64,000 nucleotides of DNA from Microvirga antarctica (GTDB lineage Bacteria; Pseudomonadota; Alphaproteobacteria; Rhizobiales; Beijerinckiaceae), in contig NZ_JAGEMM010000007.1 of NCBI RefSeq assembly GCF_017921815.1, positions 62,001 to 126,000 on the forward strand, given 5' to 3'. Shown in pieces: positions 45,285 to 53,744 of the stretch (position 1 is the stretch's first letter; every line of letters starts with the position of its first letter). Below the pieces are notes generated by a model. That model searched no databases. It was not told the origin of the DNA and saw only the letters and a program-made list of their open reading frames with translations. A program made the position numbers and the translations under genes.

Positions 45285-46820
45285 TCAGTGGCTCTTATAT
45301 TCGGCCTCGCCCTTGGTGAGCGCAAACTCTTCTTCAGGCGACAGGATCAGCTTGTGCCGTCCCCAGAGCAGGAAATACGCCATCATGATCCCATAATAGA
45401 TCACAACCCAGAAGACGCCTGCCCGGAAGACCGCGTCGGTCAACTGGAAATACAGGGTGACGGCGGCGATGATCATGCAGATCGCCGCCCCCGCGATGCC
45501 GAACGGGCTGACATAGGGGCGATGCAGATGGGCGAATTTCTTCTTCAGCACGATATACGACATGCCCTGCATGAAATAGGCCAGCATGGCGCCCGCCACC
45601 GCCATGTTCAGCAGCGTCCCGCCGATCGCCGCCCCGCCCGCATCCGCCCCGAACGAGAACCAGATGGTCATCATCACCGCAAGACCGAGAACGGCCCCCG
45701 CGATGAGGGCGACGTGGGGCGATTTGCGTGTGCCGTGGGTCACCGACAGGAAGGCCGGGAAATAGCCCGCCCGTGACAGGGAATAGATCTGGCGCCCATA
45801 GGCGAAGATGATCGTGTGAAACGAGGCGATCAGCCCGATCACCGCCACCGCCGCGAGAATCTTGGCGATGTCTGACCCGAACAGGGCGCGGAAGCCGTCG
45901 AGCAGGGGCTCGGTGGATTTGGCATAACCCACCGCGCCGGCCTCGATGCCGGTATTGAGAAAGATCACCAAAAACGCGGAGGCGATCAGGGTGAGGATGC
46001 CGGCGATGATGCCGCGGGGCATGTCGCGCTGCGGGTCGTGGGATTCCTCGGCTGCCAGGGGCAGTTGCTCGATGGCGAGGAAGAGCCAGACGGCGAAGGG
46101 AAGCGTTTTGAAGATCCCCTCGATGCCAAACGGCAGGAAGGGTCCGCCGCCATTGGGCAATTCGACGCCGCCAGGGCCCATGTTGAGCGCCCATCGCGAG
46201 AAATCGAACTTACCCGAGAAGATCACCGACAGGTAGAACACCACCAGACAGGCGAGCGCCAGAATGGTGACGATCACCGTGACCTTGAAGGACAATTCGA
46301 CGCCGACGATGTTGAGCCACACGAAGAGCCCGTAGCAGATGATCCAGTAAACCGGCTGGAAGCTCGGATCGGTGCCGAAGATGCCGGTCAGGTAGGAGCC
46401 GATGAAGAACACGATCACGGCCGGCGTCAGCACGAATTCGATGTTCTCGGCGATCCCGGTGATGTAGCCCGCCCAGGGGCCCATCGAGGTTCGGGCGAAG
46501 GAATAGGCGCCGCCCGTATGCGGGAGCGCAGGCGACATTTCGGCAAGCGAGAATGTGAGCCCCAGATACATGATGGCAATCACGATGGTCGCGAAGAACA
46601 TCGAGCCGAAGCCCTGCGACAGGCCGAGATTCCAGCCAGAATAATGCCCCGAGATGACCGCGCCGACGCCGAGTGCCCAGAGCGACCAGACCCGTGCGTA
46701 GCGGCGGAGCTGGCGCGCTTCGAAATACGCATCGTCCACGGTTGTGTAAGTGATGCCCGCAGCCCCCTGTGCCGAGGCAGGCGCCGCGTGAGCGCCGCTG
46801 TCTTCCATTTTAGTCGACAT
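45285..46820 (-). CDS. APC-family amino acid permease, ethanolamine-permease type
   Basis: 511 residues; ATG 46820 (MSTKMEDSG...) has GGAGG five bases upstream. About 12 helices. The start of the membrane part (ARVWSLWALGVGAVISGHYS then GWNLGLSQGFGSMFFAT) resembles the EAT/ethanolamine permease branch of the amino-acid-polyamine-organocation superfamily. It should bring an amine or amino acid into the cell with H+ or by exchange. It lies between the amidohydrolase gene and the ligase, on the same strand. Confidence 0.85.
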   Translation of the reverse strand: MSTKMEDSGAHAAPASAQGAAGITYTTVDDAYFEARQLRRYARVWSLWALGVGAVISGHYSGWNLGLSQGFGSMFFATIVIAIMYLGLTFSLAEMSPALPHTGGAYSFARTSMGPWAGYITGIAENIEFVLTPAVIVFFIGSYLTGIFGTDPSFQPVYWIICYGLFVWLNIVGVELSFKVTVIVTILALACLVVFYLSVIFSGKFDFSRWALNMGPGGVELPNGGGPFLPFGIEGIFKTLPFAVWLFLAIEQLPLAAEESHDPQRDMPRGIIAGILTLIASAFLVIFLNTGIEAGAVGYAKSTEPLLDGFRALFGSDIAKILAAVAVIGLIASFHTIIFAYGRQIYSLSRAGYFPAFLSVTHGTRKSPHVALIAGAVLGLAVMMTIWFSFGADAGGAAIGGTLLNMAVAGAMLAYFMQGMSYIVLKKKFAHLHRPYVSPFGIAGAAICMIIAAVTLYFQLTDAVFRAGVFWVVIYYGIMMAYFLLWGRHKLILSPEEEFALTKGEAEYKSH

Positions 46821-46877
46821 GAGATCCTCCAAGAACTCTGATCACGGGCCACGGCACGGTCTGCGCCATGGCGGCTG

Positions 46878-47675
46878 TCACAGCGCCTGCATCCCGTCCC
46901 TCAACAGGGGTGCAAGACGATTGGCCCACGACGCCTGTCCGTCTTCCGTGCGGATCAGGTCATTGCGGATTTCGATCATCAGAGGGGCCAAGCCGCGCCT
47001 CTCTGCGTGCCGCTCCAGCGTGTGAAAAACACGGTCGGCCGGTGAATAGGGTTCGTTCATGCCGATGGTGAGCGCGGGATCGCGCTGCAGGCCCGCCGCG
47101 ACCGCCTTGGCGTAGCGCGCATCGCCATCGAAGATCAAGCCGATGTGCCAGGGGCGCGGAACGTCGCGATAGACAGGGGTGAAGGAGTGGACCGAGACGA
47201 TGGCCGAAAACCCGCCGGCGGTGCCGCGCGCCGCCACCACCGCGTCGACGGCGCGGTGGAAGGGGTCGTAGACATTCCGCACACGGAACGCCCGCTCGTC
47301 CGCGTCGAGATCGACGTTGCCCGGAACGATCGTTCGCTCGCTCATTGCCGGTATTGAGTCCGGTGCGTCGGGATCGCGATTGAGATCGATGACCAGCCGG
47401 GACACCGTGGCGTAGACCAGCGGCGCGTCGAGGAGATGAGACACCTGCCGGGCAACGGCCAAGGCACCGGGATCCCAGGCGATGTGGCTGTCGCGTTCCG
47501 CCGGTCCGAGACCAAGCTCCCGGTAGCGAAACGGAATGGCGTTCGACGCATGTTCGCAGATCAGCAGGATCGGCGCCAAGCCGTCGGGATTTTCCACCCG
47601 CGCCACACCCGACGCAGCCTGCCCGGATTGGTCCAACAGTCCTGCCAACGGTATCTGCGACCTGCCGTCCCCCAT
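46878..47675 (-). CDS. N-formylglutamate amidohydrolase-like enzyme
   Basis: 265 residues, start MGDGRSQIPLAGLLDQSGQA after GAGGG. Family motifs: LICEHASNAIPF (metal His), WDPGALAVAR, SRLVIDLNRDPD and VSVHSFTPVY (second His), then LMIEIRND. The family hydrolyses N-formylglutamate in histidine breakdown, but no hut genes are present; its place in a gamma-glutamyl-amine cluster suggests another glutamyl amide substrate. First gene of the minus-strand unit, 57 bases ahead of the permease. Confidence 0.85.
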   Translation of the reverse strand: MGDGRSQIPLAGLLDQSGQAASGVARVENPDGLAPILLICEHASNAIPFRYRELGLGPAERDSHIAWDPGALAVARQVSHLLDAPLVYATVSRLVIDLNRDPDAPDSIPAMSERTIVPGNVDLDADERAFRVRNVYDPFHRAVDAVVAARGTAGGFSAIVSVHSFTPVYRDVPRPWHIGLIFDGDARYAKAVAAGLQRDPALTIGMNEPYSPADRVFHTLERHAERRGLAPLMIEIRNDLIRTEDGQASWANRLAPLLRDGMQAL

Positions 47676-47739
47676 GGAGCCCTCGAAATGCGTTGATCGT
47701 CCGTTCCGTAAGTTCTTGTTTTTCTTATTCTGTAATTTT

Positions 47740-47759
47740 TGATACAGTATTTCGTATCA
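47740..47759. promoter_or_regulatory. Palindrome between divergent amidohydrolase and RpiR genes (candidate operator)
   Basis: TGATAC-AGTATTTC-GTATCA: perfect 6-bp arms, 8-base spacer. It overlaps another dyad TGTA-N8-TACA beginning at 47731. It stands 13 bases before the regulator start and 64 before the amidohydrolase start, well placed for control of both. Confidence 0.6.
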
Positions 47760-47772
47760 GTCAAGGACGCCT

Positions 47773-48657
47773 GTGGACAGACCGCCGATGAGCACCAGGA
47801 TGGGAAAGCCGCCGAGCGAATCCGCGAGCCTCGCGGACCGCATCCGCAACACGATTCAAACCTTTACGCCGACCGAGAAACGGGCGGCGCGACTGTTGCT
47901 GAGCCACTATCCGTTTGCCGGGCTCGGCACGGTTGCGGCCTTCGCAGCCCGCGCCGGCATCTCGGCACCGTCCGTGCTGCGATTCGTGACGCGCCTGGGC
48001 TTTTCGGGCTTCCCCGATTTCCAGAAGCACCTTCACGGTGAACTGGAAGCGCAGTTGCTGTCGCCGCTGGCCAAGGCACGGCCGGCGGAAAGGACCGATA
48101 CCGCGGCGGCCCTGTCGTCCTTTGCAAAGGCGATCGCGACGAATCTCCGGTCCACGGCCGAGGCGATCGCGCCCGCTGAATTCGAGGCGGTTGCAACGCT
48201 CCTGAGCGAGCCTGCCCGACATCTTCACTTCACGGGCGGGCGGTTCACGGCAGCTTTTGCCCGCTATGCCGAAAGCCATTTTCGCATCCTGCGCCCGCAT
48301 GTGGATGTCCTGGACGGCCAACCCGCCCTGTGGCGGGATCGCATGATCGAGATCGGCCGCCGGGATGTCGTCGTGGCCTACGACATCAGGCGCTATCAGG
48401 AGGATGTGATCGCCTTGTGCGAGACCGCGTCCCGGCAGGGCGCGACCGTGATCCTCATCACCGACCCCTGGCTGTCACCGATTGCCCGGGTCGCCCGCCA
48501 TGTTCTCCCGGCCCATGTGAGCGCACCCTCGAACTGGGATTCGGCAGCCGGCCTCCTGCTCCTGACCGAGGCCCTGATCGCCACCGTCACCAAACGTCTC
48601 TGGGCGAGTGCCAAGCCGCGCATGGAGGCCATCGAGCGGCTGCGCGATGAAGTCTGA
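47773..48657 (+). CDS. MurR/RpiR family transcriptional regulator
   Basis: 294 residues from GTG 47773 (AAGGA five bases ahead); ATG 47788 is an alternative. The N-terminal RpiR helix-turn-helix (residues 25-95: FTPTEKRAARLLLSHYPFAG and ISAPSVLRFVTRLGFSGFPD) is followed by a SIS domain (130-270), where HFTGGRFTAAFARYAESHF is the usual sugar-phosphate or effector loop. It is divergent from the amidohydrolase-permease-ligase unit and presumably controls it by binding the palindrome; effector unknown (probably not a sugar phosphate). Confidence 0.9.
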   Translation: MDRPPMSTRMGKPPSESASLADRIRNTIQTFTPTEKRAARLLLSHYPFAGLGTVAAFAARAGISAPSVLRFVTRLGFSGFPDFQKHLHGELEAQLLSPLAKARPAERTDTAAALSSFAKAIATNLRSTAEAIAPAEFEAVATLLSEPARHLHFTGGRFTAAFARYAESHFRILRPHVDVLDGQPALWRDRMIEIGRRDVVVAYDIRRYQEDVIALCETASRQGATVILITDPWLSPIARVARHVLPAHVSAPSNWDSAAGLLLLTEALIATVTKRLWASAKPRMEAIERLRDEV

Positions 48658-48664
48658 GGCAATG

Positions 48665-48679
48665 CCGGGCTGCGCCCGG
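48665..48679. terminator. Hairpin between convergent RpiR and AbrB genes
   Basis: CCGGGC-TGC-GCCCGG directly after the regulator stop, 5 bases before the AbrB stop; short bidirectional hairpin without T-run. Confidence 0.5.
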
Positions 48680-48683
48680 GCGT

Positions 48684-49769
48684 CTATGGCTTGAGGGCGC
48701 TCTTGTCGACCACATCCGGATTGCTGCCGGGGGGATCATTCCGCTGCAGCCAGGCGATCACGAACGGGATGGTCAGCGCGATTCCGATGAAGCGCACGAA
48801 GTGATGAACGCCCACATAGAGTGGATCGAGCCCGAGGACGAGGGCCAGCACCGTCATGGCCTCCAACCCGCCCGGCGCGAAGGCCACAAGGCTGTCGGCA
48901 AACGTGACCCCGGAGACCCAGGCCGCCAACACCGCGAAGACCGACGCAATCGCCATCCCGATGACGAACGAGGTCAGGCCGGCCAGCAGGGTCGGCCGGA
49001 TGGTTTTCGGATCGAGGTCGCGAAAACGTTCGGCCACGAACATCCCGATCAGGATCAGGCCGCCGGTGGCGATGACCGGGGGAATCACCCCGGTCACGAA
49101 ATCCGTCGCATGACCGACCGTGCTGACCAGTGTCGCGCCGAGCAGGATCGGCGCCGCGATCCGCAGCCGCGCGAGGATGGTGCCGACCGCGAGCCCACCC
49201 AGCAGCACGATGCAAAGGGAGGTCGGACTGCCGATCGGCAGACCCTCGCCGAGCAGAACGCCCGAATCGGTGACGCTGCCGGACATTACGATGGCACTGG
49301 GCAACAGCGCGATCAGGGCGAACAGCCGCATATTCTGCACGATGGCCACCTGGCCGACCGCCGCATTGCGATCGGCAGCGACCGCCAGAACGGTCGAGAG
49401 CGCCCCCGGCACGGATGCCAGCACGGCATCGTCCTTGCGCCAGCCGGAGAGGCGTATGAGCGCGTACGCGGAGCCTGCCGAAATCATCAGGACAGCCACC
49501 ACCAGGAGGGCAAGGCTGGCAGGATAGCGCGCGATCGCGTCCAGCGCTGCAGGCGTCACCGCCGCCCCCATCGTGGCGCCCGACACCAGCATGGCGAGGT
49601 CGGTGAGCGCCCGAGGCATCCGCACCGCCCACCCGGTGAGTCCCCACAGGATGACCGCCAGTGCGGCGCCTGACAGCCACGCCGCCGGGATGCCAAGGCT
49701 GTGGAAAGCCAGGCCGCCGAGGCCGGCGATCAGGATCTGGACGGCGTGAGCAAAGAGATCGCGCATCAT
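48684..49769 (-). CDS. AbrB-family integral membrane protein
   Basis: 361 residues (start 49769 or 49766). About ten helices in two homologous halves; LGIPAAWLSGAALAVI and LMVSGATMG-like LVSGATMGAAV, then the second-half GGLILIGMFVAERF and FAPGGLEAMTVLAL, fit the AbrB duplication membrane family (often misleadingly named ammonia monooxygenase). The transport function is unknown. Convergent with the RpiR gene; 107 bases from the aminotransferase. Confidence 0.88.
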   Translation of the reverse strand: MMRDLFAHAVQILIAGLGGLAFHSLGIPAAWLSGAALAVILWGLTGWAVRMPRALTDLAMLVSGATMGAAVTPAALDAIARYPASLALLVVAVLMISAGSAYALIRLSGWRKDDAVLASVPGALSTVLAVAADRNAAVGQVAIVQNMRLFALIALLPSAIVMSGSVTDSGVLLGEGLPIGSPTSLCIVLLGGLAVGTILARLRIAAPILLGATLVSTVGHATDFVTGVIPPVIATGGLILIGMFVAERFRDLDPKTIRPTLLAGLTSFVIGMAIASVFAVLAAWVSGVTFADSLVAFAPGGLEAMTVLALVLGLDPLYVGVHHFVRFIGIALTIPFVIAWLQRNDPPGSNPDVVDKSALKP

Positions 49770-49876
49770 TCACAAAAATGCGGAGCGGGATTGTCCGCTC
49801 GCGCTCATTGGACGCCCGCGCGCGCCGGGTCAAATGCGCCGAGCGCGCCGGTGCCATGCGCGACCCATCCCAAGGT

Positions 49877-51079
49877 TCAGGCGGTCAACCCGGGAAGGGC
49901 CGCGCTGATCCGACGGACCGCCTCTTCCAGTGTGCTGGGATGACGGGCATAGCAGAGACGCAGGTAGCCCTCGCCACCGGGGCCGAAGGCCGAACCGGGC
50001 GCGAGCCCGACATTGGCGTCGTCGATCAGGCGGATCGCGATATCCTGCGAACTGCGTCCGCCGCGCACCCGGAAGAAGGCGTAGAACGCGCCGCTCGGCG
50101 GGGGAAGGTCGACGACCCCCGTCTCGGTGAGCCGGCCGACGATATCGCGCCCTTGCCGCGCCCGCGCGATCTGCAGCGCGACGAAATCCTCGCCCTGTTC
50201 GAGGGCTGCCACGCCGCCGCGCTGGACGAAGACGGGCGTTCCCGAGCTCTGGTATTGGACGAGATTTTCGATCACCTGCCCAAGGGCTGGCGGCGCTTCG
50301 AGCCAGCCCAGGCGCCAGCCCGTCATGGCCCAGTTCTTGGAGAAGGTCTGGACGAAGATCACCCGGTCGTCCGGTGCCATCACGTCCTTGAAGGACGGCG
50401 TGCGTCCATCCACCGTCAGGGCCGGATCGTAGACGAAGCGGCTGTAGATCTCGTCCGCGATGATCCACACGCCATGGCGGCGGGCGATCTCGAGAACGGC
50501 GCTGAGGTCCGCGTGGCTTGCGGTCCAGCCCGTCGGGTTGGCCGGGGAGTTGATGACGATCGCGCGCGTGCGCGGCGTGATCGCGTGTTCGAGCCGCTCG
50601 ACATCCAGAGTCCAGCCGGACGGGCCGAACGTCATCGGCACGCCCACGGGCGTGGCTCCCGACACGGTGATGGCGCCGGCGAAATTCGGCCAGGCGGGCG
50701 TCGGGATCAGCACCTCGTCGCCGGTTCCCGCGACGATGCGGATGGCGATCTGCGCGGCGGGCATGCCGCCAGACGTCACAAAGAACCGCTCGGGATCTGA
50801 AGGCCTGCCATAGACCTTCGCGTCATACCGCGCCAGCGCCTGACGCAATTCCGGGATGCCGCGCTGATAGGTATAAAACGTCTCGCCCTCGGCGAGAGAC
50901 CTGGCGGCCGCATCGCTGATGAACGACGGTGTCGCCAGATCCCCCTCGCCGACCCACAGCGGGATCAAGCCCTCGCGGTTGCGGGCATAGTTGAAGACGT
51001 CGACAATGCCGCTGGTCGGCGCATGCTCCGCCTCGCGGCGCAGGGCGAATGGTTCGGAGATCGGCGCGTTGACGTTCAT
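49877..51079 (-). CDS. Pyridoxal-phosphate-dependent aminotransferase (class I/II)
   Basis: 400 residues. Fold-type I motifs: FVTSGGMPAAQIAIRIVAG (PLP ring loop), INSPANPTGW, ADEIYSRFVYD and FSKNWAMTGWRLGW (PLP lysine); terminal Arg region GYLRLCYARHPSTLEEA. Resembles aspartate/aromatic aminotransferase relatives. Cytoplasmic; donor and acceptor not predictable. Stands alone, 107 bases upstream of the AbrB gene. Confidence 0.92.
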   Translation of the reverse strand: MNVNAPISEPFALRREAEHAPTSGIVDVFNYARNREGLIPLWVGEGDLATPSFISDAAARSLAEGETFYTYQRGIPELRQALARYDAKVYGRPSDPERFFVTSGGMPAAQIAIRIVAGTGDEVLIPTPAWPNFAGAITVSGATPVGVPMTFGPSGWTLDVERLEHAITPRTRAIVINSPANPTGWTASHADLSAVLEIARRHGVWIIADEIYSRFVYDPALTVDGRTPSFKDVMAPDDRVIFVQTFSKNWAMTGWRLGWLEAPPALGQVIENLVQYQSSGTPVFVQRGGVAALEQGEDFVALQIARARQGRDIVGRLTETGVVDLPPPSGAFYAFFRVRGGRSSQDIAIRLIDDANVGLAPGSAFGPGGEGYLRLCYARHPSTLEEAVRRISAALPGLTA

Positions 51080-51182
51080 CGGAGAGTTTCCCGGACAGGC
51101 ACAAGGTGATGGCTGTTTAAGCCAAGTGCCGTCCGGAAACCTATCAAAAAAACCGACGCTATCGATCTGTGGCGGTCATGAT

Positions 51183-51617
51183 TCAGATGGTGTGACCCGC
51201 TTTGAGAAGATCGCGGATTTCGGTCAGAAGCTTCACATCGGGCGCGATCTCAGGATCCTTGTCGGCGGTGCCGGCCTTCGCGTCCTCTTTCCTCTTCATG
51301 CGGTTCATGGCTTTCACCACGAGGAAGAGCACCCAGGCGATGATGATGAAGTTGATCGCGATGGTTGCAAAGTTACCCCAGGCGATCACGGCGCCCTGAG
51401 CCTTGGCTTGCTCGAGCCCGGTTGCGGTGACACGGTCCGACAGCGGCAGGAAGTAGTTGGAGAAATCGAGGCCGCCGACCACGGCCCCGATGATGGGCAT
51501 GAAGATGTCCCCGACGAGGGAGTCCACGATCTTTCCGAACGCCGCGCCGATGATCACGCCGATGGCCAGATCCACCACGTTCCCACGCAGAGCGAATTGC
51601 TTGAACTCATTCAACAT
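51183..51617 (-). CDS. mscL: Large-conductance mechanosensitive channel
   Basis: 144 residues. Start [20 protein letters not shown] with the family-defining first helix ([20 protein letters not shown]), second helix ([18 protein letters not shown]) and a charged C-terminal helix. A pentameric inner-membrane channel opened by membrane tension, protecting against hypo-osmotic shock. The loop between helices is normal length. Single gene. Confidence 0.97.
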   Translation of the reverse strand: MLNEFKQFALRGNVVDLAIGVIIGAAFGKIVDSLVGDIFMPIIGAVVGGLDFSNYFLPLSDRVTATGLEQAKAQGAVIAWGNFATIAINFIIIAWVLFLVVKAMNRMKRKEDAKAGTADKDPEIAPDVKLLTEIRDLLKAGHTI

Positions 51618-51673
51618 CGTCTCAACCTTCCCAGCATTGCGATCTTCCTAAGCTGGACGAGTTTCGACGTTCG

Positions 51674-52204
51674 TCAACCCTCGCGCGCAGCCAGAAGCTT
51701 CTGGAGATCGAGCCGTTGGGTGAACATCTGCAGCGTCCCGTCGGGCGTGCGGGGCCACTCGGCCTCAGGACGATCCCAATAGAGCTCGATGCCGTTGCCG
51801 TCCGGATCCCGCAGATAGAGCGCCTCGCTGACCCCGTGGTCGCTTGCGCCGTCGAGCGGCACGCCGGCTTCCGCCAGTCGGCGCAGCGCATCCGCGAGTG
51901 CGGCTCGAGTCGGATAGAGAATCGCCATGTGGAACAGGCCGGTGGTCCCGGGAGCGGGCGGATGTCCGCCCTGGCTCTCCCAGGTGTTGAGGCCGATGTG
52001 GTGGTGGTACCCGCCAGCCGAGACAAAGGCGGCCTGCGTGCCATAGCGTTGCATCAGCTCGAAACCGAGAACGCCGCAATAGAACGCGAGCGCACGGTCG
52101 AGATCGGCCACCTTGAGGTGGACGTGGCCGATCCTGACGCCGGGATCGATCGGGCGCTCGGCCGTATGTCCGGAGGAGCCAGGGGAGACGACGGGCGAGG
52201 CCAT
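51674..52204 (-). CDS. VOC-family (glyoxalase/extradiol dioxygenase-like) protein
   Basis: 176 residues, start ATG 52204 (MASPVVSPGSSGHTAERPID); a longer frame upstream overlaps the DoxX gene and is rejected. VOC beta-alpha-beta-beta-beta motifs: GHVHLKVADLDRALAFYCGV, YHHHIGLNTW (metal His) and GIELYWDRP (metal Glu). One and a half modules. Probably a metal-dependent lyase or ring-cleaving enzyme for a quinone or catechol; context with DoxX and LysR suggests response to a redox-active compound. It starts 11 bases after the DoxX stop, likely co-transcribed. Confidence 0.88.
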   Translation of the reverse strand: MASPVVSPGSSGHTAERPIDPGVRIGHVHLKVADLDRALAFYCGVLGFELMQRYGTQAAFVSAGGYHHHIGLNTWESQGGHPPAPGTTGLFHMAILYPTRAALADALRRLAEAGVPLDGASDHGVSEALYLRDPDGNGIELYWDRPEAEWPRTPDGTLQMFTQRLDLQKLLAAREG

Positions 52205-52215
52205 GAGATGTCCCT

Positions 52216-52650
52216 TCAGGCGGAACGGGTGTTGAGCGTGGGCGCAGTCTTGGACGATCCGGACGCGACCGCGTACGCGCCATCGCCGAGGAGTGCCTGG
52301 GCCGCGAGGGCGACAATCCACAGAGCCAGATACTCCCACCCGCCTTTGGGGTTTGTAAAGAAGAAGCCGGCTGGACCGTGAACGGTGACAATGGCGCCCA
52401 GGAGCACCGGGATTAGCGCCAGCGACACCCAGCGGGTCTGGAAGCCGACGATCAGCGCCACGCCGCCGACCACTTCCACCAGCATGGTCAGGTAGGCCAG
52501 CACGGGCGGCAAGCCGAGCGAGCCGAAAAACTGGGCGGCGCCGGCAGGGGTGAAGACGAAGATCTTCAGCCCGGCATGGGCCAGGAAGAGGACGCCGAGG
52601 GTGACGCGCAAGATAAGAGCGGCATAGGGGGCCGTGCGGGAATCGATCAT
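52216..52650 (-). CDS. DoxX family membrane protein
   Basis: 144 residues. ATG 52650 (MIDSRTAPYAALILRVTLGV) with GGAG 7 bases upstream. Four helices and typical ALILRVTLGVLFLAHAGLKI and FGSLGLPPVLAYLTMLVEVVGG; the family includes terminal quinol oxidase subunit relatives and stress-induced membrane proteins. First of a two-gene unit with the VOC gene, divergent from a LysR regulator. Confidence 0.9.
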   Translation of the reverse strand: MIDSRTAPYAALILRVTLGVLFLAHAGLKIFVFTPAGAAQFFGSLGLPPVLAYLTMLVEVVGGVALIVGFQTRWVSLALIPVLLGAIVTVHGPAGFFFTNPKGGWEYLALWIVALAAQALLGDGAYAVASGSSKTAPTLNTRSA

Positions 52651-52676
52651 GAAAGTCTCCTGGAATGAAGATTTCA

Positions 52677-52714
52677 TATGATCTCAAACCAGCAATACGA
52701 TAAGCACGATCATA
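52677..52714. promoter_or_regulatory. Inverted repeat in DoxX-LysR intergenic region
   Basis: TATGATC (52677-52683) and GATCATA (52708-52714), perfect 7-bp arms whose centres are 31 bases (about three helical turns) apart, in the 98-base promoter region; plausible LysR-type binding site. Confidence 0.4.
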
Positions 52715-52748
52715 GAATATCAGCTCACACCAGGGGAGTGAGATCATC

Positions 52749-53663
52749 ATGCTCGATCGCGTCACCAGCATGCAGGTGTTCGTGCGCGTGGCGGCATCGG
52801 GCAGCTTCTCGGCGGCTGGTCGCGCCCTGAACCTTTCGCAGACCATGGTGACGAAGCATGTGGCGGCGCTTGAGGCGCGGCTCGGGATCAAGCTTCTGCA
52901 TCGCTCCACGCGGCGGCTTGTGCTGACGGAAGGCGGGAGAGCATTTCTTGCAGCAGCCGAGCGAATCCTTGCCGATATCGAGGAGGCGGAAGCCTCTGCC
53001 AGCCTCGACCGCGTCGAACCCCGCGGCGTCCTGCGGATGAACGTGCCCCTGACCTTTGGCTTTCGCGAGATCGCGCCCGCCCTTGCCGAGTTCAATCGGC
53101 AGTATCCTCTGGTGTCGGTGGATCTCGGTCTCGCCGACCGCTTTGTCGACCTGATCGAGGAAGGCTGGGATCTGGCGATCCGGATCGGACGCCTTCAGGA
53201 TTCGAGCCTGATCGCGCGCAAAATCGCGCCGTGCCGCATCGTCATCTGCGCGGCGCCGGCCTATCTCGCACGGCACGGCGCGCCCCGGACGCCCCAGGAA
53301 CTGGGCGACCACAATTGCCTTGGCTACACCTTACCGACCATCCTGAGCGCGACGCGCTGGCTGTTCGGATCCGCCGGCGAGGCCGCCGTCACCGTGTCGG
53401 GCAACCTGCGTGCCAATAACGGGGACGCCCTCCTGGCCGCAGCCATTGCCGGTCAGGGCCTGGTCTATCAGCCGACCTTCCTCGTCGGCGACAGCTTGCG
53501 CAGTGGAAGCCTCGTGCGTGTGCTTTCCGACGAGGTCATTCCGGAGCTCGGCGTCTACGCGGTGATGCCCTCAGGCCGCCAGGCCCCCGCCAAGGTCCGG
53601 GTGATCATCGATTTCCTGGCTGCCCGCTTCGGGGCAAGCCCGGGCTGGGATCGTGAGCTGTGA
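52749..53663 (+). CDS. LysR family transcriptional regulator
   Basis: 304 residues. The N-terminal winged helix-turn-helix (MLDRVTSMQVFVRVAASGSF, then LNLSQTMVTKHVAALEARLG) is typical, followed by a periplasmic-binding-like effector domain (90-300). This subgroup (SGSFSAAGRALN) often represses or activates adjacent oxidoreductases. Divergent from DoxX-VOC, which it probably controls. Confidence 0.92.
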   Translation: MLDRVTSMQVFVRVAASGSFSAAGRALNLSQTMVTKHVAALEARLGIKLLHRSTRRLVLTEGGRAFLAAAERILADIEEAEASASLDRVEPRGVLRMNVPLTFGFREIAPALAEFNRQYPLVSVDLGLADRFVDLIEEGWDLAIRIGRLQDSSLIARKIAPCRIVICAAPAYLARHGAPRTPQELGDHNCLGYTLPTILSATRWLFGSAGEAAVTVSGNLRANNGDALLAAAIAGQGLVYQPTFLVGDSLRSGSLVRVLSDEVIPELGVYAVMPSGRQAPAKVRVIIDFLAARFGASPGWDREL

Positions 53664-53744
53664 CGCAGCCCGGTCCTGTGCAACGGTGGCGCTCGCGTGC
53701 TGGACCCGGTAGTCTGGCGGCTTCTTTTCGCTAAGGGACAAGGC

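Noticed and set aside
41180..47675. Ethanolamine microcompartment (eut) or hut pathway
   Set aside because: No shell proteins, no ammonia-lyase subunits, no hutHUI; the amidohydrolase and permease are in a ligase/dehydrogenase context instead.
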